DNA from: Lumnitzera littorea
Lineage: Eukaryota > Streptophyta > Magnoliopsida > Myrtales > Combretaceae
DNA length: 64,000 nt
Assembly: GCA_024138015.1 (NCBI GenBank)
Contig: JAMXBB010000004.1
Span: 4,625,978 to 4,689,977, forward strand
Direction of reading: 5' to 3'
Below the pieces are notes generated by a model. It was not told the DNA's origin, did no database searches, and saw only the letters and a program-made list of their open reading frames with translations. The translations under genes were made by a program, and so were the position numbers. Below are positions 12,830 to 26,483 of this stretch, one piece after another. Position 1 is the stretch's first letter. Each line of letters begins with the position of its first letter.

Positions 12830-13480
12830 CCATTGTGCTTAAACTTTTAGCCTATAGAGATTAGAACTTAGATGAGCCTTTCAAAGAATATCAGTAGGTC
12901 TGCAAAATAAAATATGGTGAAGAGCATTAAGCTATTGTCCAATGTAGTCACTTCTATACTTAAGTTAGTATGGTGTTAGAAGTAAATTAATAGCAAGATG
13001 GTAACAAAGAGAGTATGGTTATGTGAAGATGCCTTACCAATGCGGATATCATCTCTATTTATAGTGGAGTCTTGCAGATAATTTAGGAAACCAAGATTAG
13101 GACAAATCTCATAAGATAAAAGGGAAGTGCTTTTTTTTTTTTTTATGATGGCAAATCTTAAGAAATATGTGAATACGCTTTAACTAATTGACTTTTCATT
13201 CTGGTGCCAAGCTTCACTTCTATGTAGGGCTTTTATCCCTGACTAAGCTCCTTGGTTAAGTCCTTAACCTATCAAAGGTTGGTTAGTTTTTTAAGGTAAG
13301 CGGTATAGAATTTCTTATGAAAGGGTTCGGGCTTAAGAGAGCTCAAGTCTTCGAGAAGAGCTCTATTGAGGGCTAAAAAGGCTTCAGATAAGTGGATCAT
13401 GGGTTTAAACAGGATGATCCATGGCCCAAACAAGTTGATCCGAACCTAAGAAGCCTATATCTATTAGCAACATTTATTAT
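12830..13480 (-). repeat. Possible LTR fragment (minus orientation)
   Basis: A TATA-like ACTATAAATAGAG lies on the minus strand near 13053-13066, within a segment whose composition (GGCCCAAAC, AGAGCTC motifs) differs from the AT-rich surroundings. It lies downstream of the Copia gag-protease remnant in that element's orientation, where a 3' LTR could be. No matching partner LTR was found, so this is weak. Confidence 0.3.
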
Positions 13481-13629
13481 CAAAAATGAAGTTGTAATGT
13501 TTCTATTGAAGCAGTTCATAATGACTCAAATACCATAAACGTGGTATTAAAGGCTTTATGAAATAGTTATTGTACACAATAGGATGCTGACTTTCAAGTT
13601 GTCTATAAAGGTAAAAGTTCCTTCACCTT

Positions 13630-14830
13630 TTAAGGTAATTATAGATGTATCTCTAGTCGTATGTCTCAAGAACCAACTATCTTAATATAATTTATTGTTT
13701 TTTCCTTAAATGTTACTACAAACTTCTTTCTAAGAATGCATTTCCTATTAAGTCCTTGGAGATTAGCAAAACAATACATACATGTAATTTTCCATAAGGG
13801 ACTCAAACCATTTTGACCTTGTCATTATTGTATCCATTAAAATGGGTTGTTCATTCGACAAAACCGAGATAAAGTTGAGCCAAAATATCCTAGTTCAAGA
13901 TAAATTCATGAGAAGGTGGGATCTCTTTAATTTAGTGAACATGTGTGCATACTTATTGAAAAATTTCCACAATTGTCACATGTTTTATTTGTGGTATTTA
14001 CAAAATAATTTTGCAAGTTTTCCTCTTACCTTTTCCCTTACATCCTATGCTCTTTTACCAAGTCCAAGACTTTGTTGTTCTAAGGACATTTTTAATTATT
14101 TTTCAATTATGTGAACTTGATTATTGTTTCTCTTGGAATTTTTTAGGATTTATGTCAAAACAAGATTTTCCATCTCAAAGCCCTCTTAGCTTCTCAACTA
14201 AATAACTCTCTCTCTCTCTCTTTACATTTAAACCTAATGCTTTCATTTCCATTCTTAAATTCTCGTTTTCATTTGTCAAATTATCAAAATTATTCTATAA
14301 ACTGATCTAATTTGTTTTTTTTTCCTCATCCATCATATGTTTCAAAGAATTACTTTCTTATATTTTTTCAAGCAAATTCTTACACAAACTATTTTGCATG
14401 TCAACTAACTCATCGTAAGAAATTTAACTAAAAGAGAGATAGATACTTCACCATATATGCCATGAGGTACACTTCTATCTTATTCACTTGAATTATCATA
14501 CTTCTAGTGGTCACTATTACTTTCTTCCTTAAAGATTTATTGGACTTTTTAGAGCAAGTAATATTGATGGAAGTAACTTTGCTTCAAGCACTTAAACCCC
14601 CTAAACATCTTTTTAGTTTGCTCTCTTTTATGCCTTTAAGAGTTGCCACTTTTGTTTCTTTTCAACTTCTTGCTAAAATTTTTAATCTTGAGCTTTTAAG
14701 CAAAAAGAGCCATCTTCTTATAATCTCTCCTTTCATCACTTAAGTTGTCATTTGATGATGCCTTGAAAGTGATTACCCTCTTCTTGGATTACACTTAATC
14801 ATCTCGTGATTCTTTAGAAATTCTTCTATC
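13630..14830 (-). pseudogene. Copia-type retrotransposon remnant: gag zinc knuckle and protease start
   Basis: On the minus strand, about 14735 downward reads KMALFA.KLKIKNF followed by KLKRNKSGNS, which matches the Lys-rich end of SIRE-like Copia gag (E/KMA..ARK..KF). Next comes a CCHC zinc knuckle CDNCGNFSISMHTC (about 13985-13940) whose conserved His at the third position is lost. At about 13690-13640 the DNA aligns with the family block WYLDSGCSRHMTGD around the protease active site, here with the Asp and Ser codons mutated and a stop. Several frames are needed. Integrase and reverse transcriptase are not visible, so this is an old, inactive fragment. Confidence 0.65.
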
Positions 14831-16289
14831 TTCATTATTGAGAGGTCATTTTCTTCTTTAATGGTGGCTCTCTTAGATTTCCATTACTTTGGCGAATTTT
14901 TGAGACAATCTCAACGTTTCCAAAAGATCTTCCAAGACATTTCAAAAGATTTAAAGTATCTACAAAGCTACTAACTTTTGTATCCCTTTATTTTTCATTC
15001 ATAAGTTACTTCAAAATCATCTAAGATTTCTTTTACACCAAATCAAATGTAGGTTTTGCTAAAATCACTTTTGTTTAATCCACATTGCAAAACATTTATT
15101 ACTTGTTCCTTTAATTCTATTTGTTCCATTTCAATGTGATTCTTCTCATCTTTTATATTGTCTTTAATTGGTTATTTTTTCAATAATTTGCCATTTTTTA
15201 GGTTGTATATTCTGATTAAGGCTTCTTTTACACTTAAAAAACCTAAAGTTAGGATTGTCAAACGATACTTAGCCTAACATTCCATAAATCTTAGTCCATT
15301 AAAGGGTGTCATAAACTTTACTCTGATATGCAATCAAACATTAAAAATAAATAGAGACTTTATTCTAATAACAATTGAAATACTAATAAGAACTAAAAGG
15401 GAGGTGAATTAGTTTTAAGTTGGATTTTCTAAAAAATTGCCAAAATAAACAATGAATGTGAAAGCTAGCAAAAGAAAAATAAATAAATAATGAGTGTGAA
15501 AAAATTATAAGTACTGTAAGTAGAAGAAACAAGGAGAAATGTAATAAACCCTCAATTTAGCATGGGTCAGTACCACTTGTCTAGCCTCCATAATCGTAAA
15601 ATGGCTTTTAAGAATTCTTCATACGTATTTTTATGGAAAAGTATATTTTTAGTCCTCAACCTTTTATTTGATTTCTCAACCTATTTTTTTCCTTCTATTT
15701 AAGTAAACAACATTTTCAAAACCTTATAAAAGTAAGAGTTTCATTAATTCTGTTGAATCATTAATCAATCCATGGCAAATATTAGCTACAAATCTGTCCA
15801 TAATAATTAATTTAATAAAACGATAATACTAAACACATTTAATTACGTAATATAATAAAAAAAATAGTTTTAAATATAAATAATTATAAAATATGATAGA
15901 ATAATAAAAAGTCACATTAAAATAAATAAAAGTAAGAAATCATTGTTTCTTTACTTATTGCTTATAGTTATTTGAATTAGAAATCGTTTAATTGCAAAAA
16001 TTCTCCCATCTTGAGTTCCTAGTATAGTATTTTATGTACAAATCCTAACCATATTTCCCAATTATCTTAAGGCTAGTAAGAAGTCAACGTACACTAAGGA
16101 TGTGTAAAAAATTTAACAAATTTAATGGAAGTCTTACTTTTGTAAGAGTTTAACAACATTGAGAACTTAAATAGAAGAAGAAAAAGATTGATAATTCAAA
16201 TAGAAAAGTGGATAGAAGTTAAAGGACTAAAGTGTACTTTTCCCCTATCATCGATGACCAAATATATGAGCTTTTATTCACACAAATTA
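14831..16289. other. Decayed repeat DNA, no gene
   Basis: 14831-15310 may continue the Copia gag upstream in minus orientation, but no motif can be aligned with confidence. 15310-16289 is AT-rich with no recognised coding content. Confidence 0.3.
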
Positions 16290-16830
16290 TCTATCACACC
16301 TTAAAATTGCAAAGTCGTAACAGTTTCATTGTGCGAATCATTCTAAGATGGAAGTTTACCATACAATTGCTATCTTAGACCTAATTTATACAAAGCGTCC
16401 ACGACTAACCCGCTTTGAAGCAAACAGTTCATAAATTAAATAAATTTTTTGTCTAAGAAAGTATGAAAATATATACACTAGGATTCAAATGTTACAAATA
16501 ATATTTGCAAGGTTTCGTCGTACTATATTTCCTAAGTAATATATTATTCAAAAATGGAAGATTTTAAAATAAGAGTTAAGATTTTAAAAATATATATATT
16601 CTTCAGATGTATTTCCTTACTTTATAGAATTTAGTAGTTATTAACTTTAAAGTAAATATAGGTCACTTCCCAGTTAGCACCTACAATAACGTCTATAGGG
16701 ATGTGAGCAATCAATAGCTCAGTAAGTTGGAATAGAGATTTAAAACTATACCTCAAATACAAACAAGGTTTTCAACAAATTTAGTTAAATGCAATGTATG
16801 TATAAACCCCATAACTAGCCAATTGAGGTT
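16290..16830 (-). repeat. Repeat R, antisense terminal fragment
   Basis: The stretch begins TATCACACCTT and contains the R-family blocks 'cattctaagatggaagttt', 'cgactaacccgctttgaagc' and 'tctatagggatgtgagc'. The same blocks appear in the same order in the antisense R copy at 41826-42330, and reversed at 19500-19917 and 25980-26483. It is a terminal piece of R, butted against the next R copy. Confidence 0.6.
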
Positions 16831-16839
16831 CCGATCGAT

Positions 16840-19800
16840 TGAAAGATCCGATCAAGCCTAAATTATAAAGTAAAGCTAGAAAAATTAATAAAAATAATTC
16901 CGTAAATTCAAATTTAAGAAAATAAGCAATAAAATAAAAGAATATAAAACTTCTAAATTTTAAGTATATTACTCGTTATTTATCGAAAATACATAAAATA
17001 TATTCCAATAATTAATGAATTATTAGAGATAAATTATATATATACTAAAAATTATAGAATGACCTAAATAATATTTAGGAATATTTATTTTCACTCTATA
17101 TGAATTTACATATAGGTAGAAATATACATAATTACTTAAAATACGCAAAATGTGCTAAAATAATACTAAATAATTAAATAAAATTCATAATTAATTAAGG
17201 AAAAATAAAGAAAAATAAAAAAAAATAAGGAATGATCCATATTTGGGTTGTGGCAACTAGGGAAAATAAGAAAAAAATTAGCTAATTAAATTAGAACAAC
17301 ATAAAAGGCAAATTGGAAGAAAATAAGATAGTTGTCCAATCAAATTAATACACAATAATTTCCCTAAAGCTCTATAAATAGCAAGAAAATTTGAGAAGCT
17401 CATTTGGTCAGTTTGGAGAGTGAAAAAAATAGAGAGAGGCGAAATTGAGAGTAAATTAAGGTTTTAGGAAAAATCACAAAAAATCTGTGCAATTAGAGCC
17501 TTAGAGGGGAACCAACACCAGATGAGTACCTGGGAGAGGATGGCTACCACCACCACACGGTGGTGGCAACGCCTAGATCGGCCAACAAGGCCATGGCAGT
17601 CGGAGGTGGCCAAAGCTACCCAGACTGGTGAGTTCGATTTTCAGCCTGATTTTATGTAATTTTGTAAAAATAGTAAATATTCTTAGAAATTATGAATTTT
17701 TTTATTCTAGAATATTTTTGTATGTAGTTTTTAGGAAAAATATTATTTTGATGAAAATATGTCTCGTGATATATTATCCTTAAGAAATCATGCAAAATCG
17801 AACATGTTTCAATTTAAAAATAAATGACCTTAGGAGTATAGTTTTGAGCTCAAAATTTTTGTATAGACTACTTAGATAATATAGAATAGTGCTATGAAGC
17901 TTGTTTTCAAAAATTATTTTTTGAAAATTTTAGATAATTTTTAGGCCTTAAAATAAGGCATAAATAGGTAATTTAGGGTTAATTAAGTAATTAAATAGTT
18001 AATTACTGATTTGGTAAATAATTATATGTTTTAGGATGTTGAAATCTGATGAAATATGATACTTATAACATTTAGGGAGTTAGATGTAATTATTTGGTTA
18101 ATTATGTAGTAAATAAGTAATAGGGAAAAACAGTAAATTTTAAGTTAATTTTGTAAATTAGGATAATTAGGTGTAAAATCTGATTTAGGATGAATTTAGA
18201 CATTTTGAAATGATAATTGATGTTGGAAGATGGTAATTAAAGTGATAAAAATATTAAATGTGTATTATGTACATAATAAGTAATAGTACATAATACACAA
18301 TTATTATAAATATAATAAATAGAAGATATTAGAATAAAAATTGATATTATAATAATAATAAAAATAGACAATAAATCTGATAGGATACTTAAATTAGGGT
18401 AATTATATGAAAAATATAAGATTTTCTCATAACATGAGTGAATTCAGTGATTAAGCTAGGATTCAAGTGTACCGCAAGGACTAGTAGATTCAAGTGTATC
18501 GCAAGGACTAGAACACTAGTTAGAGACTAAAAATGATAATTAGGATATTCGAAGATAATGCAATTAATTCTACATTATAGGTTAAAATAATTTCTTAGGG
18601 TGTACATATAAATCTTTAATAAAAAATTGAGTTAAAAACCTAATTTAAAAATCAATACAAAAACTGAAACAGAACTTAACATGATTGAAGAAGAATTGTA
18701 GAAAACTTAAGACCTAGATAATTAGGTATATAAACCCCAAATAAAAGATAACAATAAGCATTATAGGATAAAACCAACTTATAATAGTTCTATGAAAAAC
18801 TGAAATCACGTTTGTGTTATAGGGATGATCGGCGATGGCCTGAGCGAGTCGGATCTCGAGTGAGCGAGCGAGGAGTCGAGGTAAGTTGGGATTAATACAA
18901 TGCTATATTTTGGAGGCTTGAGATTATACTTGGTTGTGCTTATTAGATAGTTGGTTGTATGCATGTTCTTGATTATGAGTGATGCTATGATTCTGTTTAT
19001 TATTATGGCTTGCATTGTATGAAGTGATCAATTACCCTAAACTGAACTTAATAAAGATATGACTTGTAAACATAAATCGAACTTGAATAGCAACCCATTA
19101 GGGGAAATTTAGGATTCTCCGGCCAAATACCAACCCTTTCGAAAGGGATAGCGCTAGATGGCATAATGGATCCTTTCTTCATCCTTAGTTGAACTAAGTG
19201 ACAAGTGAGGAGGTCGCGACAAGAGTGAAGTCAATGGTTCAAAGGTAGTTGCGGGAGGAGTGGTGTCTCCATTGCACAATTCTGGGTTTGGTCGTAAACT
19301 GTTGCATTAACGACAACTCCTCAACCCGGATTAAAGCGGGTGCAATTTCTCTAATCTCACGACGGGTCGGACAACGTCGTGCGATGACATTTACTTAAAC
19401 ATTCATTGCACCAAATGATTTGGTCGATAACTTTGTTTGTGTTTGTGTTTGTGGTGTAGTTTTAAGTCCTCCATCCTAACTTACTGATCTATCGTTGCTT
19501 ACATCCTTATAGATATCGTGTAGGTGCTGGCTAAGAAGTGGCTTACAACTACTCTGAAACTAGCAACTGCTGGATCTTAAGGAATGAGGAAAAATATTTG
19601 AAGAATAAACATATATTTTTAAGGTCTAAGCTTTTATTTTAGAATTTTTCATTTCTAAATAACATAATAACTAAGAAATATATTACGGTAAAACGTTGTA
19701 AACATTAATTGTAATAACTGAATTATAGTATATATATATTTTTTCTCACTTTCTTAGGTAAATGATTTATTTAAATTACAAATTATTTACTTCAAAATGG

Positions 19801-19917
19801 GTTAGTCGTGGATGCCTTATGTAGATCAGGTTTAGGATAACGGTTGTAAGACCAACTTCTATCTTAGAATGGTTTACATAGTGGGGCTGTTGCGACTTTG
19901 CCGCTTCGAGGCATGAC
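16840..19917 (+). repeat. Repeat R, near-complete copy, left arm of the inverted pair
   Basis: Orientation is named by a TATA-like CTATAAATAG (about 17372). Downstream are a GA-rich leader, a GC-richer block with ACCACCACCACACGGTGG, a donor-like TGGTGAGTTCG (about 17627), then 1.2 kb of AT-rich sequence. After that come blocks shared with the other copies: 'aacccattaggggaaa', 'accctttcgaaaggga', 'ttagttgaactaagtgacaa' and a terminus resembling GGGGTATGACA. No protein domain is present. Size, TATA box and a CA-type end suggest a solo LTR of a large Gypsy-like family, but this is inference. Divergence from the other copies is high, perhaps a quarter of positions by eye. Confidence 0.65.
18460..18513 (+). 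repeat. 27-bp tandem duplication inside repeat R
   Basis: Two adjacent 27-bp units (18460-18486 and 18487-18513) share 'gattcaagtgta' and 'cgcaaggactag', with two mismatches. They lie in the AT-rich mid part of the R copy. Confidence 0.85.
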
Positions 19918-19919
19918 GG

Positions 19920-22490
19920 TATGTACAAGCAAATGCCATCGCACGATGTTATCCGGCTCATAATGAGATTAGAGAAATTACATCCACTCTAATTCGGGTT
20001 AAGGAGTTTCCATTTCATGCAATAGCTCATGACCAAACCCAAGCTTATGCAATAGAGACACTGCTCCTTCTACGACTACCTTCAAGCCATTGACTTTACT
20101 CTTGCCACAACCTGCTCATCTGTCACTTAATTCGACTAAGGATGAAGAAGTGATCAATTATACTATCTAGTGCTATCCCTTTCGAAAGGGTTGGTATTTG
20201 AACTAAGAACTCTAATATTTCCCCTAATGGGTTGTTGTGCAGGTCCGATTTAGAATTTCAAGTCATATATTTAATTAGACCCGGTTTAAAGTATTCAATC
20301 ATTTCAAATAAATCACACATATACAAACTAGAACAACAAATCAAAATCATATCATCAAAACTTAAAAACAAGCATATATAGACATACACATAATCAACTA
20401 TCTAGTAAACACAACCAAGTACAATTTCACGCTTCCGAGTATTATAAATTAGTACTCCAAAATACAGTAACATATTAATTCTAACTTACCTAGACTTCCC
20501 ACTTACTCACTCAAGGTACGACTTGCATAGGCCGTTGTTAATTATCCCTATAATACAAATGTTATTTCAGTTTCTACATAACTGCCATAGATTGGTTTTG
20601 TCCTATAACACTTATTATTATCTTTAGTTTAGGGTTTTAATATACTTAATTATTCAGGTTTTTTAAGTCTCTTACAGTTATTATAAACTTAGGCTAAGTT
20701 TTGATTCGATTTTTGGAGTCAGTTCTAAATTAGGTTCTACTTCAATTTCTGAGTACAGTTTTATACACAAACCTTAGAAACTCGTTGCGACTCATAATGT
20801 GAAATTAATCATATTATTTTCGGGTATCCTAATTTAATTACCAAATTTACTCTTAATGTAAGAAAATTTTGCATTTTTTATATAAACGTCTAAATTTAAG
20901 TCTCCTACCAGATTTTATATATATTATTATAATATCAATTTTAACCTAATATTTTTCATCTCATTAATTTCTCATACTTACATATTACACATTATCATCT
21001 AATATGTATATAACATACATATCTAATATTCTCATCACTTCAAATATCATCTCTTAACATCAACTAACATCTCAAAATATCCAAATTCATCTTAAATCAG
21101 AATTTATACCCAGTTACCCTAAATTACAAAATTAACATCAAATATATCATTTTTATCTATTTCATATATACTACAGAATATCCTAATAATTACATATAAC
21201 ATTCTAAATACTATAAATATCATACTACATCAAAATTCAACATCTTAAAACAAATAATTATGCACTAAATCAATAATTATCTCTTTAATTACCTAATTAG
21301 TCCAAAATTACCTAATTTATGTATCATTTTAAGGCTTAAAAATCATCTCATATTTTCGAAAATTAATTTTAAGAAAAACTCTTCATAGCACTATGATATG
21401 TATCCCACATAGTTTACACAAAAATTTTGAAGTCAAAACTATACCCTTAAAGTCATTCATTTCCAAATTGGATAAAACTCAAGTTTATAAGATTTCTTAA
21501 GAACAATATATTTTTGACATAAATCCATCAAACTAAATTTTTTCCCTAAATCTACAAACAAAATTTTTCCCTAATAGCAAGTTTCATAATTTTCCAAATA
21601 TTTTTTCTATTTTTAACAATTTAAACACAATCGAAACTTACCAGAGTTTGTTGCTCTGGCCACCAAGGCCTTATCAGCAAGCTTAAGCGTTGCTACCGCT
21701 ATCAAGTGGTGGTGGTTGTCCACTTCCAGGTTGCCATCGGGTGTCGGTTCACCTTAGAACCTCTCTTTGAACACTAAATTTCTAATTTTTGCCAAAATTA
21801 CCCTCTCCTCTCTTCTTGTTCTCTCCTTAGTTTTTCTGAATTCCAAACTGACCAAATGAGGTTTTGATGGTGGGTTTCTGAATTTATAGGGCTGGTTTAA
21901 GGTTTTATTTAATTTCCCTCTTGACAAGTGGCCCTTATTTTCTTCCAATTTCACTTTATATTTAGCTAAATATTATTAGTTAATTTCCTTCTTTAATTTA
22001 TAGGTTGTCACACCCCACTTTTAGACATTTCCTCATTTTTCTTGATTTTTCTTTAGTTATTTATGAATTTTCTTTAATTATTTAATATTTTTTTAGCATA
22101 TTTAGGGTATTTTAGATAATTTCATATATTTTAACCTATAGTAAATACATATATAGTACAAATAAATATTTCTAAATATTATTTATGTTATTTTATGATT
22201 TTTAGTGTGCATATAATTTATCTCCATTGATTTGTTAGTTGTTGGAACTCGTTTTACGTGTTTTCGATAAATAACGAGTAATTTACATATAATTTGTTAT
22301 TATAATAATTTATTATTTTATTATAAATTTTCCTAAATTCAAACCCACGACATTACTTTTATTATTATTCTTAACTTCATTGTAAAATTTGGGTTGAATC
22401 AAACAATTTGCTCGATTGTCCTAGATTTTACGAACCCAACTCCGAATACCTAGTTACGAGGCTTAAATTATCACAAGCTTAATACTTTTA
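19920..22490 (-). repeat. Repeat R, truncated copy, right arm of the inverted pair
   Basis: This is the reverse complement of the R copy ending at 19917. Its reverse complement gives the same order of blocks: TATA-like CCTATAAATTC (about 21890), 'catttggtcagtttgg', the GC-richer CCACCACC block at 21660-21750, a donor-like segment, and the 'attatagggat...ggcctatgcaagtc' block near 20510-20560. It lacks about 0.5 kb of the R terminus, so it starts inside R at the 'gcacgatgttatccgg' block. A TGTCACACCCC motif lies at about 22006. Confidence 0.65.
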
Positions 22491-22879
22491 CATTGCAATA
22501 AATAAGCTTACTAGGGTACTGCAATTTCTCTTAAAGAAAAATGAATGCACGATGGTACATAAGAAAATAAAGTAATTATATAATGTAATAATGTTGAAGT
22601 ATAATGTTTTAGCTAAAAGACACATCAATACCTCATCTTAAGCTATATTTATAGCCTACCAAAAAATCTTCTCGTTACTCGGCTTTTCTTTTAAATTAAA
22701 TGCTCATCAAGATTGGCCAACTATATTTTTCCCCATAGACTTCAACTAAATTAAGTAGATAAGATTTGAATCTCATCCGATTATTTCATTTCAATTTCAC
22801 CCACTATATTTGGACAACATTGTTATTCCTTGCAAGCAAAAGCAGCTGCAACATCTTAAAACCTATGGGCATCACAACC
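22491..22879. other. AT-rich spacer between R copies
   Basis: No gene or clear repeat is recognised. A short open frame runs from 22766 on the plus strand without recognisable content. Confidence 0.3.
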
Positions 22880-25800
22880 TACTATGTGTCACTACTATTT
22901 AAGGGTATACTAAGGTTTTATAACTACTGTAAGTTCTCAAAATTGAGTTTAGGACAACTGAGCCTAAATTTAGAGCTTTTAAGGAAATTAATCCAATTAA
23001 GTCCAAACTTTACGACTAAGATAGAAAAGTTAGTCGAGATGATAAAGTATAGCTAGATTTTAGAAATAATGACCAAAAATTTCAATTTTACCCTTAAAAG
23101 TAAGAATATTCAATATAGCACTAAAACGCTTGAAACTCCTAAAATCGAACTCAGATTGCGATAAGAACTTAGAAATAAGTTAATTAAGCTATAAAATGAG
23201 ATAATATAGTACAATTTACTATATGAATATACACGTAATTTTATAAGTATACCCGGTATAAATAATAATTGTACCTATAAATTATCCCTAAATTATGTAA
23301 TTATAAATATATTTCGTTGAAATCATAAAATTAATTAAGAGAACATATCCTAAAAATAAAAAATATGTTAGAAACTTAATTATATGAGTAAAGTTATATA
23401 TTTCACATGTTATTTACATAGAGTATATACTTATATACTAATTAAATAACTAAATCCTAACATATAATATTCATATTTAAGTAAATATTTAATAACATTT
23501 ATCCAAATGCATCGAAGCTTGCAGGAAAATTTGCGTGGTAGGAATTTGGGATTTTATATTGTTGATTCAAAAGTGATAGTAGGAGAATAGGACACCTCTT
23601 GCTTTGTTCAATTAAGATGAAAGAGAAAAAAAATATAAAAAATAATTAGAGGAAAATTATTCAACCAACTTTTAGGCCTTATTAAAGAGAAAGAACATCG
23701 GACATGTAAATTTTAGTAGTTTGGAATCAAAAACACTTAGAGGAAAAAATTAGAAAAAAATCGTAGAAAATAAAAAGAAATTAAAAAAAATAAGGGAAAA
23801 TTTGTACTAGGATAGAACCATAACTTAAAGTGATTCTGTTGTAGAGCTCGACCAGACACCACCAGTCACCACTGTGCCTAGGCCGTCCGATAACCACCCA
23901 ATCGTCGTTGGCTATTGGAGCACCCTAGAACACCAAAGTTGATTCTCTGCCCTATTTTTCAATAATTTTTAAAAATTAGTAAATCAATCCAGAAAATTTT
24001 GAAAAAAATTGTACTTAGGTTATTTTGAACATGATTTCAGGTGATATTTTTATTTTTGAAAAATTCGTAATATTTAATATACTTTCTTAAGAAATCTACT
24101 ATTTACCCGAATTTTGGAATTGTAAAATAAATGTACTAAATGATGTTGTTTCTAGCTGAAAATTTTTGTGTAGGATGTGTATGATATATAGATAATTGCT
24201 ATGTAGCCCAAATTTTCATTTGAATATTTTTAATATTTATTGCATTTTTTGGCCTGAAAATAGCTCGAAAATAAGCTGAAATTATGAATTAAATAGGAAA
24301 TTATGAAATTAATTGATGAAATGGATATTTACTAATCTATAATAAATAATAATAGTATTGAGTCGAAGGGAAATTAATTTGGTGTAAAAAGAATCATAAT
24401 TGGGTAATTCATGATAATTTAGGGGTAAAATCATTAATACAAATATATAGGCGATAGATCAGAAATTTGAAACGAAGTGATAACTGAATTATTCATATTT
24501 TTAGGAGTTTATAGAAATTTTCAGGAAATTATTTGGTAACCCAAACTATTTATTACGAATTTACTAAGTAAAATAGCTTAATTTACATCTCGGGGTGTAT
24601 TTTTAATATTAATAAGCTAAAATGAATTAAATAGTTAAATAAAAACTATATATATGATTGCTAATCAGATTGGATTAAATGAATATTTTTATTATATTTA
24701 TTAATATTTTATTATCGAGATACACTTTAGGTATATTAAAGTTGGATAATACTTATATTGTAATAATATATGGACAAATTAAGTAAAATATAATTTAATA
24801 ACGTAAATTACCTATAATAAGATTATATTTATATAATTATGTATAACTGTATTAAAAACTTGATCTAACCGTTAAAAGTCGTCTCTAGAAATAGGACTTG
24901 TAAAATGTATCACTAGGTTTATACGAACCCAACACCACTAACTTAGTTAAAATCGAACAACCTTAAATAATTTAACCTATAATTTTATCATATTCAAGAA
25001 TGTACGTATTTCAGTAATCTTACCGAAATTAAAACATGAATTAATAAATTAAAAATACGTTTCGCTACGATCGAAACGATATAAATATGTAATAGTATAT
25101 ATGATATATAGTATCAACAATTAAGAACTTAATTCAATATATAGTGATAATACGACTATATATTATGGAAATAATAATAATAATAATAATAATAATATAT
25201 AACCATTTTAAATTAAATCCTAATATTTTCGTAATTATTACGAAAACTGAATTTAGGTCTTTTATGTAAATAGGATCTTTCAATACAAAGACGATTGACG
25301 ATTCGAGTTAGCAATAGTGAACATCTAAACAAATAAGTTGGGATTGTCACTTCATCGCTTGTTTGGATATTGTTTAAAGTATCCGGAGACCCAATAGTAC
25401 TTTTGGTTGTATTTGTAGTTAGTTGGTTGTATGCATACTGTATGTGTAGATGATATTCGATTGTGATAGGAGTTCAACTCTTTGGTGTACTGTTCTGTAT
25501 GTTTGTATTGATTCTGTATTGTATGAATTTGTCGGTCACCCTTAATTAAAGCTAATGTTTATTTGACTAAAATGAAACTGGACATGCATAACACCCATTA
25601 AGGAAAATGATTAAGAGTGTTGGGCCAAATACCGACTTCCTTCGATGAGAATAGCTGAAATGGTCATTTTCCCATCCTTAGTCGAACTAAGTGACAGGCG
25701 AGAAGGTCGCAGTAAGGTTGAGAGCCGTGGTTCGAAGGCGGTCATGGGAGGTAAATGTTTTCCATTGTACAAGGCTGAGTTTGGTTTAACTTGAGTTGTG

Positions 25801-26483
25801 ATAAAACTTCTTAATCCGGGTTGGAGTGGATATAATTTCTCTAACCTCACAGTGGATCGAATAACATTGTGCGATGTTTTATTTGTTTGATTGCATTACA
25901 TTTCATCATAATTATTAACCTTATTTATGTTTATACAGTACTCTTTTGACTCCATCTCACTTATTGAGCTAGTTGTGCTTACATCCCTATAGACTCTTTT
26001 GCAGGTATTACGTAAGGTCAGGATATTCAGATACCATTGTTCCTAGGTTAGTGTATTACTGTTTGGAAAAACGAGGATCGAGGAATCGACTGAACCTAAG
26101 CTTTTGACTTTGTTTTTTTATTTTAGTTTTTGAGGAAACAAATTGGGAATTTCCTAGGAGCTCACTAGTTTCTTAACTTATTGTGTATAGACTACAAAAC
26201 CTGTGGTTTTTAATAAACTTTTATGGTAAATTTTACCTTTGGACATAAAACGTTTATATAAATACTGTTATAGTATTAGACAACAGGTTGTATAGAACAT
26301 ATATTTTGTAAAAGTTTTACTACGTGTTTGGTTATTAATAGGTATCAGAACAGACGTTTCAAGCTAGTTAAGTTGCACGTCTTGTGTGAACTATATCTAC
26401 AATAGTAGCTACGAGGTTAGCTTCTATCTAAGATTAGTTTACACGGTGGTACTATTATGACTCTTCTTGTTTGGGGTATGACA
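22880..26483 (+). repeat. Repeat R, longest uninterrupted copy
   Basis: The shared blocks are the GC-richer ACCACCAGTCACC segment (23860-23940), then AT-rich DNA. After these come 'gttggttgtatgcatac' (25423), 'aacacccattaagg' (25590), 'cttagtcgaactaagtgaca' (25677), 'cttattgagctagttgtgc' (25961) and the terminus TTGGGGTATGACA ending at 26483. A GGTATCAGAACAG motif at 26340 resembles a Met-tRNA primer site but sits inside the repeat as defined by the other copies. The left boundary is approximate. Confidence 0.6.
25169..25197 (+). repeat. (AAT)n microsatellite
   Basis: About nine perfect ATA/AAT units lie in the AT-rich part of an R copy. Confidence 0.9.

Noticed and set aside
22766..23056. 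96-codon plus-strand open frame
   Set aside because: No motif, AT-rich codons, and overlap with the start of an R copy; judged a chance frame.
26335..26360. Primer-binding site GGTATCAGAACAG as proof of an LTR boundary
   Set aside because: In the other R copies the homologous sequence continues about 140 bp further to a shared terminus, so this is not treated as the LTR edge.
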